Below are positions 14,903 through 21,227 of a stretch of DNA of 22,850 bases, in pieces. The notes beneath the pieces are model-generated. The model saw only the letters and a program-made list of their open reading frames with translations. It had not been told where the DNA came from and did not search any database. The stretch is from the IMG/VR virus record IMGVR_UViG_3300050821_004070, positions 1 to 22,850 of that record; one strand, given 5' to 3'. The stretch is from a virus. The number at the start of each line of letters is the position of its first letter. Positions within the stretch are counted from its first letter, which is position 1. The position numbers and the translations under genes are program-made.

Positions 14903-15519
14903 TCACCCTCCGCGCTGCGCTTCCAGGTAGTCCAGGCCGGCCCGTACCGGCTCCAGCAGCCTCGCCACCGCCAGCGGCACATCCGAAGGACCGCGCGGGT
15001 GGTACCAGCCTTTGATGATCCCTACGGCGTGGCGGACGTTACCGCGGGAGGCGCCGGGAGGGGGCTCGGCGAACCGGCCTTGGAGGTGTCCGCAGAGCCA
15101 CCGCTGCCACTCGCCGGACCCGATTTTGGGGCCTCGTCTGCCTCGTCGTCCTCGGCGTCGATGAGGGCGTCCTGCACCGGCCCGGCCGCCTTCGCCAGCG
15201 CGTTGCACACCCGCACCGGCAACTGCCCCCGGTACTCGCGCTGCCACGGCAACCCGAGCTGGTCGAACGACCAGCCGGCGATTACCTTCGCCAGGAGCCA
15301 GTCCTGCATCACCCGGTTCCCCGCCCGCCCCAGCTGCCGCGGCGGGGCAGGCAGCATGACCGCCGGGTTAGCCGGGTCCGGCTGCGGCGCAGGCTGCGGT
15401 ATCTCCTGAATCAGCTCGTCGTACTTGTCCAGGAACGCGTCCTGGTCAGCCCCGGTGAGTTCGTCCGGGTCGAGCAGGTCGGCCCACTGGCCTCCCGGCA
15501 GCGGGTGACGGGTCGTCAT
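14903..15519 (-). CDS. Tail assembly chaperone, -1 frameshift fusion (gpGT-like)
   Basis: The 0-frame product is read for 132 codons (15519-15124), the ribosome slips back one base on C CCA AAA, and the -1 frame is read to the TGA at 14903-14905, adding 73 residues for a total of 205 aa. The extension begins IGSGEWQRWLCGHLQGRF and continues with a protein-like IIKGWYHPRG...LARLLEPV-type sequence. The -1 frame has no plausible start of its own at this point; its 5' part is an Arg/Gly-rich shadow. In lambda and relatives the longer form guides tape measure and tube assembly and is absent from the virion. Gene order (tube, chaperones, tape measure) fits. Confidence 0.85.
15022..15519 (-). CDS. 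Tail assembly chaperone, short form (gpG-like)
   Basis: A 165-aa protein starting MTTRHPLPGGQWADLLDPDE. It is acidic, with a helical middle (RVMQDWLLAKVIAGWSFDQL, about 69-88; VCNALAKAAGPVQDALID, about 104-121), an acidic DAEDDEADEAPK segment where the frameshift occurs, and a low-complexity Ser/Gly/Pro/Ala tail typical of sequence read out of its ancestral frame. The ATG at 15519 lies 32 nt after the tube-B stop, with AAAAGGG upstream at longer than ideal spacing. It is the more abundant partner of the frameshifted form in known systems. Confidence 0.85.
   Translation of the reverse strand: MTTRHPLPGGQWADLLDPDELTGADQDAFLDKYDELIQEIPQPAPQPDPANPAVMLPAPPRQLGRAGNRVMQDWLLAKVIAGWSFDQLGLPWQREYRGQLPVRVCNALAKAAGPVQDALIDAEDDEADEAPKSGPASGSGGSADTSKAGSPSPLPAPPAVTSATP
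15124..15130 (-). promoter_or_regulatory. -1 programmed ribosomal frameshift slippery heptamer
   Basis: On the minus strand the zero-frame codons are GCC CCA AAA TCG, giving C CCA AAA, a canonical X XXY YYZ site. A -1 slip gives CCC AAA ATC. Four bases downstream, GTCCG...CGGAC (15119-15115 with 15092-15088) can form an outer stem with an inner GAG/CTC pairing, a candidate stimulatory hairpin. Confidence 0.85.
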
Positions 15520-15551
15520 AGCGCGCGTGCCCTTTTCTGTAAGTTGCGTGA

Positions 15552-16802
15552 CTAGTATGAGGGAATTGCATTCACGAGAATTGCCTGCATCGGTGAATAG
15601 CCGCCGCTATTCCCGGCGTTAGTGGTGTTGGCCACCAACTCTCCTGTGGTTTTAAATCCCCACAGGCTTTTCATTGCAGACAATGGCGCGTCTTTGTGTC
15701 CGGCCAATTGCGCATTAATGGTTATCGAGACGGTGTTCGGGCTGGACAGCCCGTTGGTGAGGACGAATGAGAGGGTCGGCTGGGTGTTGTTCAGCACGTA
15801 GTTCAGGGCGCTCTCATCCGAGACCGCGTCGTAGGCGATGTCGAAGTCCACGGTCAGCGGGCCGGCGGCGATCACGTACGGGTTCTGGGACCCGTCGGCG
15901 GTGGTCACGATGTCGAGTTCGCGTTTGATCGTGAACGCGCATTCGGAGACGTTGTAGACCTGGGCGGCGGCGAGGCTGATGTTGGCCTGCCAGGTCGGGA
16001 ACGCCGGGACGGTGGTGAATGACGGGACGGTGTCGGCGGCGGGGAAGTTCCGCAGGTACGAGGAGAATTTCCCGTCCCAGGTGAACCAGCCGTCTTTGGT
16101 GGCGGTCAGCTTCAGGTCGGTGAACCGGCTGTACGAGTACTGGTCGGAGTTGTGGTTCGCGGCGGTGGCGACCAGGTTGCGGTGGAGGAACGTGTAGGTC
16201 GGCGGCTGCGCGGAGGTGTTGCCGGTGGACGAGTTCGGGTTGATACCGGAGAAGGTGTGCGTGTAGTTCGCCGTGGTGTTGGTGATGGCGACGCCGGTCA
16301 GGTGGGAGAAGCGGAGCGGGGTCGCGGTCTTCAGGGTGATCACGTTCGACGCGACCGAGAGAACCTGGACGATCTCGGCGAGAGAACCGATGTCGACCTG
16401 GACCCACTGGTTCGCGGCGAACCCGGTGCCTGAGGTGACGGTGATCGACGTGGCGCCGGCGGAGACTCCGCCGTTGAGCGTCGAGTTCGGCGCGGCGGCG
16501 GTCCCGGTGGTGGTGTAGTCGCCGAGCATGCTGAACAGGATGTGGCCGAGGGTGTCGCCGTACGCGGGGCTGGCGGGGACGGTGACCTCGGCCCAGTAGT
16601 TCGCCTGGACCAGCGAGTACGTTTTGACGTTGCTGCCGCGCAGGTTGTCGTCTTGCAGCCAGTTGACGTTCTGGCGGGTCTGCAGCGGCCCGCACGGAAT
16701 CCCCGTGTAACCGGCCGGGGGCGTGTCGATGACCAGTTCACGGCCAGCAAGCAGCGCGCTCTCGAAGACGGGGTAGATCAGGCTGGGGATCGTGAGCGGC
16801 AC
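15552..16802 (-). CDS. Major tail tube-like protein B
   Basis: A 416-aa protein. The layout is a tube-type N-terminus (VNWLQDDNLRGSN, ANYWAEVTVPASPAYGDTLG), an inserted beta module (about 110-178, GATSITVTSGTGFAANQWVQ then ITLKTATPLRFSH), a strand region FTDLKLTATKDGWFTWDGKF (227-246), and CAFTIKRELDIVTTADGSQNPY (288-309) followed by IAAGPLTVDFDI. The REL..DGSQ.PY..AGP block and the general layout match tube-like protein A (18851-17688), so the two are paralogs. GTG at 16802 follows AAGGAGG. Position directly before the chaperone pair makes it the better candidate for the main tube protein. The last 54 codons are clearly less GC-rich than the rest. Confidence 0.78.
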   Translation of the reverse strand: MPLTIPSLIYPVFESALLAGRELVIDTPPAGYTGIPCGPLQTRQNVNWLQDDNLRGSNVKTYSLVQANYWAEVTVPASPAYGDTLGHILFSMLGDYTTTGTAAAPNSTLNGGVSAGATSITVTSGTGFAANQWVQVDIGSLAEIVQVLSVASNVITLKTATPLRFSHLTGVAITNTTANYTHTFSGINPNSSTGNTSAQPPTYTFLHRNLVATAANHNSDQYSYSRFTDLKLTATKDGWFTWDGKFSSYLRNFPAADTVPSFTTVPAFPTWQANISLAAAQVYNVSECAFTIKRELDIVTTADGSQNPYVIAAGPLTVDFDIAYDAVSDESALNYVLNNTQPTLSFVLTNGLSSPNTVSITINAQLAGHKDAPLSAMKSLWGFKTTGELVANTTNAGNSGGYSPMQAILVNAIPSY

Positions 16803-16848
16803 GGCTCGGCCCTCCTTGCTCGGGTACTGCTAGCTGGACAGGGAGGGC

Positions 16849-17202
16849 TCAGGCGCCCTGATCGGTGGTGACGGCGAAAGCGGGGCCGGCCGGCGGGGCG
16901 ACGACGGCGGGCGGTGCGGGCACCGGGCCGGCCGGGGCGTCGTTGCTGACGGGAGGTGACCAGGTGCCATCCGCCGGGTGTTCTACGGCGGTCATCCCCT
17001 CACCGGTGCCGGGCTGCTCGGCCGCCTCGTCGCTGCTAGCGGCCTCGCCGGTTCTGGGCGGGATCACCGGCACCCACCACGAATCCGGCGCGTCGTCGAA
17101 CATGCGGATGTCGCCGGGCTGCACGGTGCCGAGCGGCCTGCCGTTCACGTCCCTGGTCCCGGAGTAGACGCGCTCGGGTCCGGTGAGCTCGTACGACGGC
17201 AA
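16849..17202 (-). CDS. Small Pro/Ala-rich structural-region protein
   Basis: A 117-aa protein. The first 50 residues are ordered (MPSYELTGPERVYSGTRDVN, VQPGDIRMFDDAPDSWWVPV), with a VQPGD turn; the remainder is a low-complexity Glu/Pro/Ala linker ending FAVTTDQGA. The layout resembles the 97-aa head protein at 21574-21281: a short '...GD...D..P' domain followed by a disordered tail. The start is TTG at 17202, supported by GGAGG 6 nt upstream. It lies between the two tube paralogs. Function is unknown; a virion accessory or assembly factor is possible. Confidence 0.7.
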   Translation of the reverse strand: MPSYELTGPERVYSGTRDVNGRPLGTVQPGDIRMFDDAPDSWWVPVIPPRTGEAASSDEAAEQPGTGEGMTAVEHPADGTWSPPVSNDAPAGPVPAPPAVVAPPAGPAFAVTTDQGA

Positions 17203-17215
17203 GACGGCCTCCAGG

Positions 17216-17231
17216 TGGCACGATGGGGCAG
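17216..17231 (+). promoter_or_regulatory. Extended -10-like element before plus-strand gene pair
   Basis: TGG followed by CACGAT (17219-17224), then 7 nt before the ATG at 17232. It shares the A2 and T6 positions and TGn extension with the other plus-strand sites. It overlaps the alternative ATG at 17223, which argues for the ATG at 17232 as the real start. The GGGGCAG between could also serve as a ribosome-binding site. Confidence 0.4.
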
Positions 17232-17435
17232 ATGAGCAACGAGGACCCGGCGCGCGGGTACGTACTGGTACTGGTCCCAGCCGATCAGGTGGGCGCGCTG
17301 ACCAGAGGGCAGTCGGCCAAGTGGATGGCCCGGCTGACGGCCAACACGACGGTCGAGATAGTCGGCGACGTGGGCGAGGACCGGCGGCTGCGGATGTCCC
17401 GGGAGATGTACGAGCAGGTCGAGGTCATTGAGTGA
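17232..17435 (+). CDS. Small plus-strand moron-like protein (67 aa)
   Basis: Starts MSNEDPARGYVLVLVPADQV. It has a hydrophobic strand (YVLVLVPA), then GQSAKWMARLTANTTVEIVG and DRRLRMSREMYEQVEVIE. It reads as a compact alpha/beta protein of unknown family. The ATG at 17232 is preferred to 17223, which would fall inside the -10-like element. It is divergent from the Pro-rich protein gene at 17202, with about 29 nt between starts, and its stop overlaps the GTG of the next gene (GTGA), so the two form a coupled pair. Confidence 0.65.
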   Translation: MSNEDPARGYVLVLVPADQVGALTRGQSAKWMARLTANTTVEIVGDVGEDRRLRMSREMYEQVEVIE

Positions 17436-17716
17436 GCAGTAGCGAGGACGAGCCCGGCTTGCAGTTGCGGTACGCGGAACGGCCGGTGATGCGGGGGACG
17501 CGGCTGGTGATCTGGCGTCCGGCGGCCTGTACGGCGTTCGCCCCGGAGCCGTTCAAGGCCGGGCAGGGCTTCACGATCGATGTGACCGGCGACGACGGCG
17601 AGGGCAGGTGGCGCGCGACGCTTCAGTCATGGCTGGAGGGCCCGGAGGGCGTCCTGCTTACTCTGGAGGTCGAGGGTCGCTATCCAGCTAGTACGCCTGC
17701 TGCCAGAAGTTCATGA
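17432..17716 (+). CDS. Plus-strand moron-like protein, coupled second gene (94 aa)
   Basis: GTG at 17432 overlaps the previous stop by GTGA. The product begins MSSSEDEPGLQLRYAERPVM and continues with TRLVIWRPAACTAFAPEPFK, GFTIDVTGDDGEGRWRATLQ and a final strand GVLLTLEVEGRYPAS. It looks beta-rich and soluble; no family is recognised. The last 29 nt overlap the 3' end of tube-like gene A on the other strand; the residues encoded there (STPAARSS) look like tail-end extension. No terminator follows, so the transcript should be antisense to the tube gene's 3' end. Confidence 0.62.
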   Translation: MSSSEDEPGLQLRYAERPVMRGTRLVIWRPAACTAFAPEPFKAGQGFTIDVTGDDGEGRWRATLQSWLEGPEGVLLTLEVEGRYPASTPAARSS

Positions 17717-18851
17717 GCTGGACCTGGGCGACCCCGGAGTGCGGCGAGTCCGCCGGGTTCGCGATCCCGGACAGGCTGAAGTTCGCGGTCACGTACTGCT
17801 CTTCCAGCGACACCGCGCCTGCCGTCCACCCGGACAGCGACAGCGTGACGGCGATGGAAGATCCGCCCTGGAGTGCCGGCTGCGCGAGGGTCCACACGGC
17901 AGGCTCCTGGATGGCCCGCCGGTACAGGTCCAGGTCCGCCGGGGTGTCGTAGATGGCTTTGTAAGCCCCGGATGCGCGCATCGGCCCGGCGACGATCAGG
18001 TAGGGGGCCTGGGAGCCGTCACAGGCCAGCACGACGTTCAGCTCACGGGTCAGGGCCAGGTCCAGGGACACGCCCCGGGTCGAGGTGCCGCCTGCGGTGG
18101 TGATGCCCCACGACCATCCGGCGAACGGCTGCGCGTGGCTCTGCGCCTCGGTGAACGTGGCCTCGGCCTGCGGCGGCCACCCGGACCAGTCGGAGACGAG
18201 CGTCGCGTACCCGCCGGCGCCCACCTGGAGCCTCGTGCGGGCCAGGCAGCAGCCGGGCCACCCGGTCTGGTCCACCCCGTCATCGGTGGTCAGGCTGTAG
18301 GACGGCCAGCCGGACGGCGCCGGCCGGTTCTGCCTGAACACGTGGGTCGCCTGGGACTGGGCAGGGTCGCCGCTGCTGTGCGCGAACCGGAGGGCCGTAG
18401 TGACAGGCACCGTGAACGGGCCTGACCCTGACGGCGTTCCGGCCTGGGCGTACTCCAGGGCGGTGCCCGTGCCGAGCTGGAGCACCGATCCGGCTGGAGG
18501 GGCGGCAGCAAGGGAGACGGACAGGGTGCCCGGCGAAGTCGCGGCGGCGAACGTGGTCACGGTGCCCGCGGTGAAGATGTCCGGGCCGATCATTCCCCTG
18601 AACAGCCAGCCGGCCCAGTCGGGGTAGGCCTCGGTGGTGATCGTCCAGTCCGACCAGTAGTGGCCTTGCTGGATGTCCTGGGTGTCGGTGTCGGTGGCGC
18701 GGATGTTGCGGTCGTACAGCTGGGTGATCGCGCTGCGATAGCGGGTCCCCGGCATGAACGGGACCGTGAAGGCGGGGACCTCGTAGGTGGCCGTGGACGG
18801 CTCGGCGGCGATGCCGAGCTTGGCGTCGCTGGAGAGAACGGAGTAGGTCAC
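17688..18851 (-). CDS. Major tail tube-like protein A (paralog of B)
   Basis: A 387-aa protein starting MTYSVLSSDAKLGIAAEPST. It has a tube-like N-terminal region (VPFMPGTRYRSAIT, HYWSDWTITTEAYPDWAGWL), a beta insert at about 105-165 (GTLSVSLAAAPPAGSVLQLG, then TALRFAHSSGD), a strand region RLQVGAGGYATLVSDWSGW (207-225) and LALTRELNVVLACDGSQAPY (265-284) followed by LIVAGPM. The insert position, the REL..DGSQ.PY..AGP block and the order of segments match tube-like protein B. GTG at 18851 follows GGAGGGCGCG. Together with B it could form the tube and a specialised ring, or one may be a baseplate or terminator-proximal adaptor. Confidence 0.72.
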   Translation of the reverse strand: MTYSVLSSDAKLGIAAEPSTATYEVPAFTVPFMPGTRYRSAITQLYDRNIRATDTDTQDIQQGHYWSDWTITTEAYPDWAGWLFRGMIGPDIFTAGTVTTFAAATSPGTLSVSLAAAPPAGSVLQLGTGTALEYAQAGTPSGSGPFTVPVTTALRFAHSSGDPAQSQATHVFRQNRPAPSGWPSYSLTTDDGVDQTGWPGCCLARTRLQVGAGGYATLVSDWSGWPPQAEATFTEAQSHAQPFAGWSWGITTAGGTSTRGVSLDLALTRELNVVLACDGSQAPYLIVAGPMRASGAYKAIYDTPADLDLYRRAIQEPAVWTLAQPALQGGSSIAVTLSLSGWTAGAVSLEEQYVTANFSLSGIANPADSPHSGVAQVQLMNFWQQAY

Positions 18852-18864
18852 CGCGCCCTCCGCC

Positions 18865-18879
18865 TGCCATCATGGGCGC
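18865..18879 (+). promoter_or_regulatory. Extended -10-like element, leaderless spacing
   Basis: TGC followed by CATCAT (18868-18873), then exactly 6 nt before GTG at 18880. Same layout as the site at 3537-3551 (TGC CATGCT, 6 nt). It lies in the 28-nt gap between divergent starts; on the minus strand the same bases carry the GGAGG-type site for tube-like gene A. Confidence 0.45.
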
Positions 18880-19125
18880 GTGAAGGCCGCCGACCTCGAT
18901 GACGACGTGTTCCTTGCCGCCGTGCGGGCAACCGGCCCGATGGGATCAGCCGTGGCGTGGCGGTCGCGGTGGGCGGTTCACGAGACGCTGCAAGCCCGGC
19001 TCGGCATTGAGATCCCGGAGAAGCTCTTTATGGCCAAGGCCCGGAAGCTGATGCTGAGGAAGAAACTCTTCGGCTGCCCGTGCGGCTGCCGTGGTGACTA
19101 CTACCTGCCGGGCGAGCCGGGCTGA
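18880..19125 (+). CDS. Plus-strand moron-like protein with CPCGCRGD end (81 aa)
   Basis: Starts at GTG 18880: MKAADLDDDVFLAAVRATGP. A mostly helical body (WRSRWAVHETLQARLGIEIP, KLFMAKARKLMLRKKLFG) is followed by GCPCGCRGDYYLPGEPG. The helix-helix-strand rhythm, with a basic K/R-rich helix before a short Cys-rich hairpin, suggests a small winged-helix-like DNA-binding protein; this is inference. The three closely spaced Cys could bind metal. There is no obvious ribosome-binding site. It ends 3 nt before the minus-strand gene 19638-19129 stops, so the genes converge. Confidence 0.7.
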   Translation: MKAADLDDDVFLAAVRATGPMGSAVAWRSRWAVHETLQARLGIEIPEKLFMAKARKLMLRKKLFGCPCGCRGDYYLPGEPG

Positions 19126-19128
19126 TCG

Positions 19129-19638
19129 CTAGGCGTTGACCTCGAAGTCGTCGATGTAGTACACGGCCGCCGCGCGCAGTTCTTTCGCTTCCCTGATCGT
19201 CGCCGCTGCGGGCTCGTACTGCACGTCCCACCCCGGCTGGCCCTTGACCTCGGCCGCGCTCAGGAACCTGCCCCCGTGGGTCTTGTCCCCCAGAGGCCCG
19301 GTGACCCGCTGCCGCAGCAGCTCGATCGCGTCGTCGAACGCCTGCTGTTCCCCCGCCGCGATCGACGACGAGCCGGGGCTGATGACCCGCACCGGCCAGT
19401 GAAGTTCCAGCCGCATCGGGTAGCGGGGCCGGATCCGCTGGTTCGCCACCCGGGACTGCTCTGCTCTGCCGCGCATGACGTAGATGGCTGTCGCGTTGGT
19501 GCGGGTCTGGGCACCCTGGATGTAGGCGGCGATGACACCCCAGGGGCCTCCCGCGCTGGCCGGGAGGAACGGGAGGCTGTCACCCGAACTCGTGCTCAAC
19601 CAGTCAGCCTCGCGCTGTACGGCGTCCGCACTCGACAT
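19129..19638 (-). CDS. Probable tail terminator or neck protein
   Basis: A 169-aa protein starting MSSADAVQREADWLSTSSGD. Features are GPWGVIAAYIQGAQTRTNATAIYVMRG-type strands, a central LELHWPVRVISPGSSSIAAG region, a helix EQQAFDDAIELLRQRVTGPL, and a final pair IREAKELRAAAVYYIDDFEV. The alpha/beta pattern with helix-then-strand C-terminus, and position between connector and tube genes, fit a tail terminator (gpU/HK97 gp10-neighbour type), but no signature motif is decisive. The ATG at 19638 has GGTGGTGAC upstream. It starts 30 nt from a divergent plus-strand gene. Confidence 0.6.
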   Translation of the reverse strand: MSSADAVQREADWLSTSSGDSLPFLPASAGGPWGVIAAYIQGAQTRTNATAIYVMRGRAEQSRVANQRIRPRYPMRLELHWPVRVISPGSSSIAAGEQQAFDDAIELLRQRVTGPLGDKTHGGRFLSAAEVKGQPGWDVQYEPAAATIREAKELRAAAVYYIDDFEVNA

Positions 19639-19668
19639 TCGTCACCACCGGTCGTGGATAATCGGCGC
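19632..19668 (+). promoter_or_regulatory. Promoter-like element, -35 TCGACA and -10 GATAAT
   Basis: GATAAT (19657-19662) lies exactly 6 nt before the ATG at 19669. TCGACA (5 of 6 to TTGACA) lies 19 nt farther upstream and overlaps the first codons of the divergent minus-strand gene. This is the best promoter match among the plus-strand genes; a TG lies directly before the hexamer. Confidence 0.5.
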
Positions 19669-20238
19669 ATGACAAACCACCCGCAACGCAAGCGTGACGA
19701 CAATGCACCCGCGAGCGGACGTGCCATGCCCGGCAGGCCGCCAGCACCCGCGCAGACGCCCAACGGCGATCATCCGCCCCGGCCGGATGCCGCCAAGCTC
19801 ATCGGGCAGGCCGTCGCCGAGTCGCTCGGCCAGCACCTTCCGCAGATGCTGTTCCAGGCCCTCGCCGCCGCACTCCAGCAGGTCACCCAGCAGCACTTCT
19901 GCGCTACCTGCATCATCAGCCGGGTCATGTGGGAGAACTCGCACCGCGCCGACATGGAGAAGGCGCTGGCCGCAGCGGCACAGGCAGCAGGCGCCGAACC
20001 GGGCAGCCCGCAGGCCGGCCAGCAGGACCTGACCCCGTTCCTCCCGCCCGCGCTCCGGCCCGGTGAACGGAACGGGATACCGGCCGTCGGCCAGGCCGTC
20101 ACCACGAGCCAGGGAACCGATCTGTGCGCGGCGCACCTCGCGCAGGCCGCGGGCATCCAGCCGGGCCGGTCGCAGCTGCTCGTGGCCACGGCCACGATGA
20201 ACCCGGCGATGCTCGGGCAGCTCGCCGGGACCAGGTGA
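19669..20238 (+). CDS. Plus-strand moron-like protein with CxxC, 189 aa
   Basis: A 189-aa protein starting MTNHPQRKRDDNAPASGRAM. A Pro-rich N-terminus (about 25-40) is followed by helix AAKLIGQAVAESLGQHLPQM and FQALAAALQQVTQQHFCATC (the CATC at about 80-83), then an Ala-rich helix and GTDLCAAHLAQAAGI. CxxC together with the later C..H could bind metal. The region 5' of 19669 in the same frame is antisense to gene 19638-19129 and is excluded. No ribosome-binding site is evident. The stop overlaps the next GTG start (GTGA), so it forms a pair with a second Cys-rich gene. Function is unknown. Confidence 0.7.
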   Translation: MTNHPQRKRDDNAPASGRAMPGRPPAPAQTPNGDHPPRPDAAKLIGQAVAESLGQHLPQMLFQALAAALQQVTQQHFCATCIISRVMWENSHRADMEKALAAAAQAAGAEPGSPQAGQQDLTPFLPPALRPGERNGIPAVGQAVTTSQGTDLCAAHLAQAAGIQPGRSQLLVATATMNPAMLGQLAGTR

Positions 20239-20534
20239 GCGAGGAGAGCGGGACGCGAGCTCCCGATGCCGGGATCCTAGAAGCGTTCCGCACGGCTACC
20301 GACTGGAGCGACGAAGATGCCCTGCACTACGCCTCATGCAAGCGATGCGATGCGATCGGCTGGTACGAGACGTACGCTTGCGACGAGTCGCCAGCCCGGA
20401 TCGCCCGCCAGGCCCTGGAGGCCCAGGCGCGACGGGAGCGTCCTGTTTACTTTTCCGCGCTACCCCCGGGCTGCTACCGGGCCGAGGCCGGGTTTATGGT
20501 CCACGTCACGGGCGCGTGCGCATGCCAGCGGTTA
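20235..20534 (+). CDS. Cys-rich plus-strand protein, no own stop codon
   Basis: GTG at 20235 overlaps the previous TGA. The product starts MSEESGTRAPDAGILEAFRT and holds SCKRCDAIGWYETYACDESP, ARIARQALEAQARRERPVYF and a final MVHVTGACACQR. The CxxC...C and CAC clusters suggest a metal-binding protein, and the protein-like composition stops at about 20531. The frame then continues without a stop to 21227 as the exact antisense of the connector gene, so the natural 3' end seems to be lost or displaced. A shift to the -1 frame would end at 20557. The end given here is the last base with credible coding character, not a stop codon. Confidence 0.5.
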
Positions 20535-21200
20535 CGCCCGCGCCCACCGTTCCATGATCTTCTCCGCCGACTGCTCGAGCAGGTCCGGGTTATGGCTGGA
20601 ATCCTGCGGGTTCAGCTCCCGGACGATGATCGCCGCCGCCTTGTACTTGCACGCCCGGACCAGCGCCGCCGGGACGGGCGAGTACCCGCCGCCGTAGGAG
20701 ACGTACACGTAGCTGCCGATCGGGAGGAAGGTCCCCAGCTGGAACCAGACGTGCCCCGAGTCGGTGTCCGGGCCGGTGATCTGCTGCCCGGTCAGGACTT
20801 CCGACCCGCCGTAGGACCGGACGATCGTGATGCTCACGTTGGAGTAGCGCCACATGTCCGGGTAGCGGGGCGCGAACTCGTTCAGCCAGCAGTGCCGGAC
20901 CAGCGTGCTGGCGCCGAGCGCGTAGGCGTAGGAGCGGCCCAGCGTCCCCTGCAGGTCCATCGGCAGGTTGGCCGAGTCGGCGTACTCGTCCGGGTCGATG
21001 CCTTCCGCCCGGTGGCTCTCCCCGGTGACCGTGAACGGCACCAGCCTGCGGTCGGCGATCTCCTCGCACCCGCGGGTGGCTTCCAGCAGGATGTCCTCCA
21101 GCGGCTGCTGCGAGTTCTGCTGGTAAAACGCCGCGAGGTCGGCGTATGCCCCGCTGCTGAACTGGGCGGCGGTACACAATGGCGTGCCGGGGTCGGCCAT
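20532..21200 (-). CDS. Head-tail connector / adaptor (gp6-like)
   Basis: A 222-aa protein starting MADPGTPLCTAAQFSSGAYA. The helical N-terminal half has the gp6/adaptor pattern LEDILLEATRGCEEIADRRL followed by VPFTVTGESHRAEGIDPDEY. A beta-rich middle comes next (VSITIVRSYGG, HVWFQLGTFLPIGSYVYVSY), then a C-terminal helix (ALVRACKYKAAAIIVREL). Such proteins form the ring under the portal that joins head and tail. The ATG at 21200 has a modest GGCGGTGACCGG upstream. The TAA stop at 20532 abuts the end of the plus-strand Cys-rich gene. Confidence 0.78.
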   Translation of the reverse strand: MADPGTPLCTAAQFSSGAYADLAAFYQQNSQQPLEDILLEATRGCEEIADRRLVPFTVTGESHRAEGIDPDEYADSANLPMDLQGTLGRSYAYALGASTLVRHCWLNEFAPRYPDMWRYSNVSITIVRSYGGSEVLTGQQITGPDTDSGHVWFQLGTFLPIGSYVYVSYGGGYSPVPAALVRACKYKAAAIIVRELNPQDSSHNPDLLEQSAEKIMERWARA

Positions 21201-21227
21201 CCGGTCACCGCCCTTGCGCTCGGGTAA

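Noticed and set aside
17223-17231. ATG at 17223 as start of the plus-strand gene
   Set aside because: It overlaps the -10-like hexamer; the ATG at 17232 has the consistent spacing and gives the more natural N-terminus.
19100-19110. RGD in the 81-aa protein as a cell-adhesion motif
   Set aside because: A tripeptide in a bacterial-phage protein carries no weight for integrin binding; it is part of a Cys-rich hairpin.
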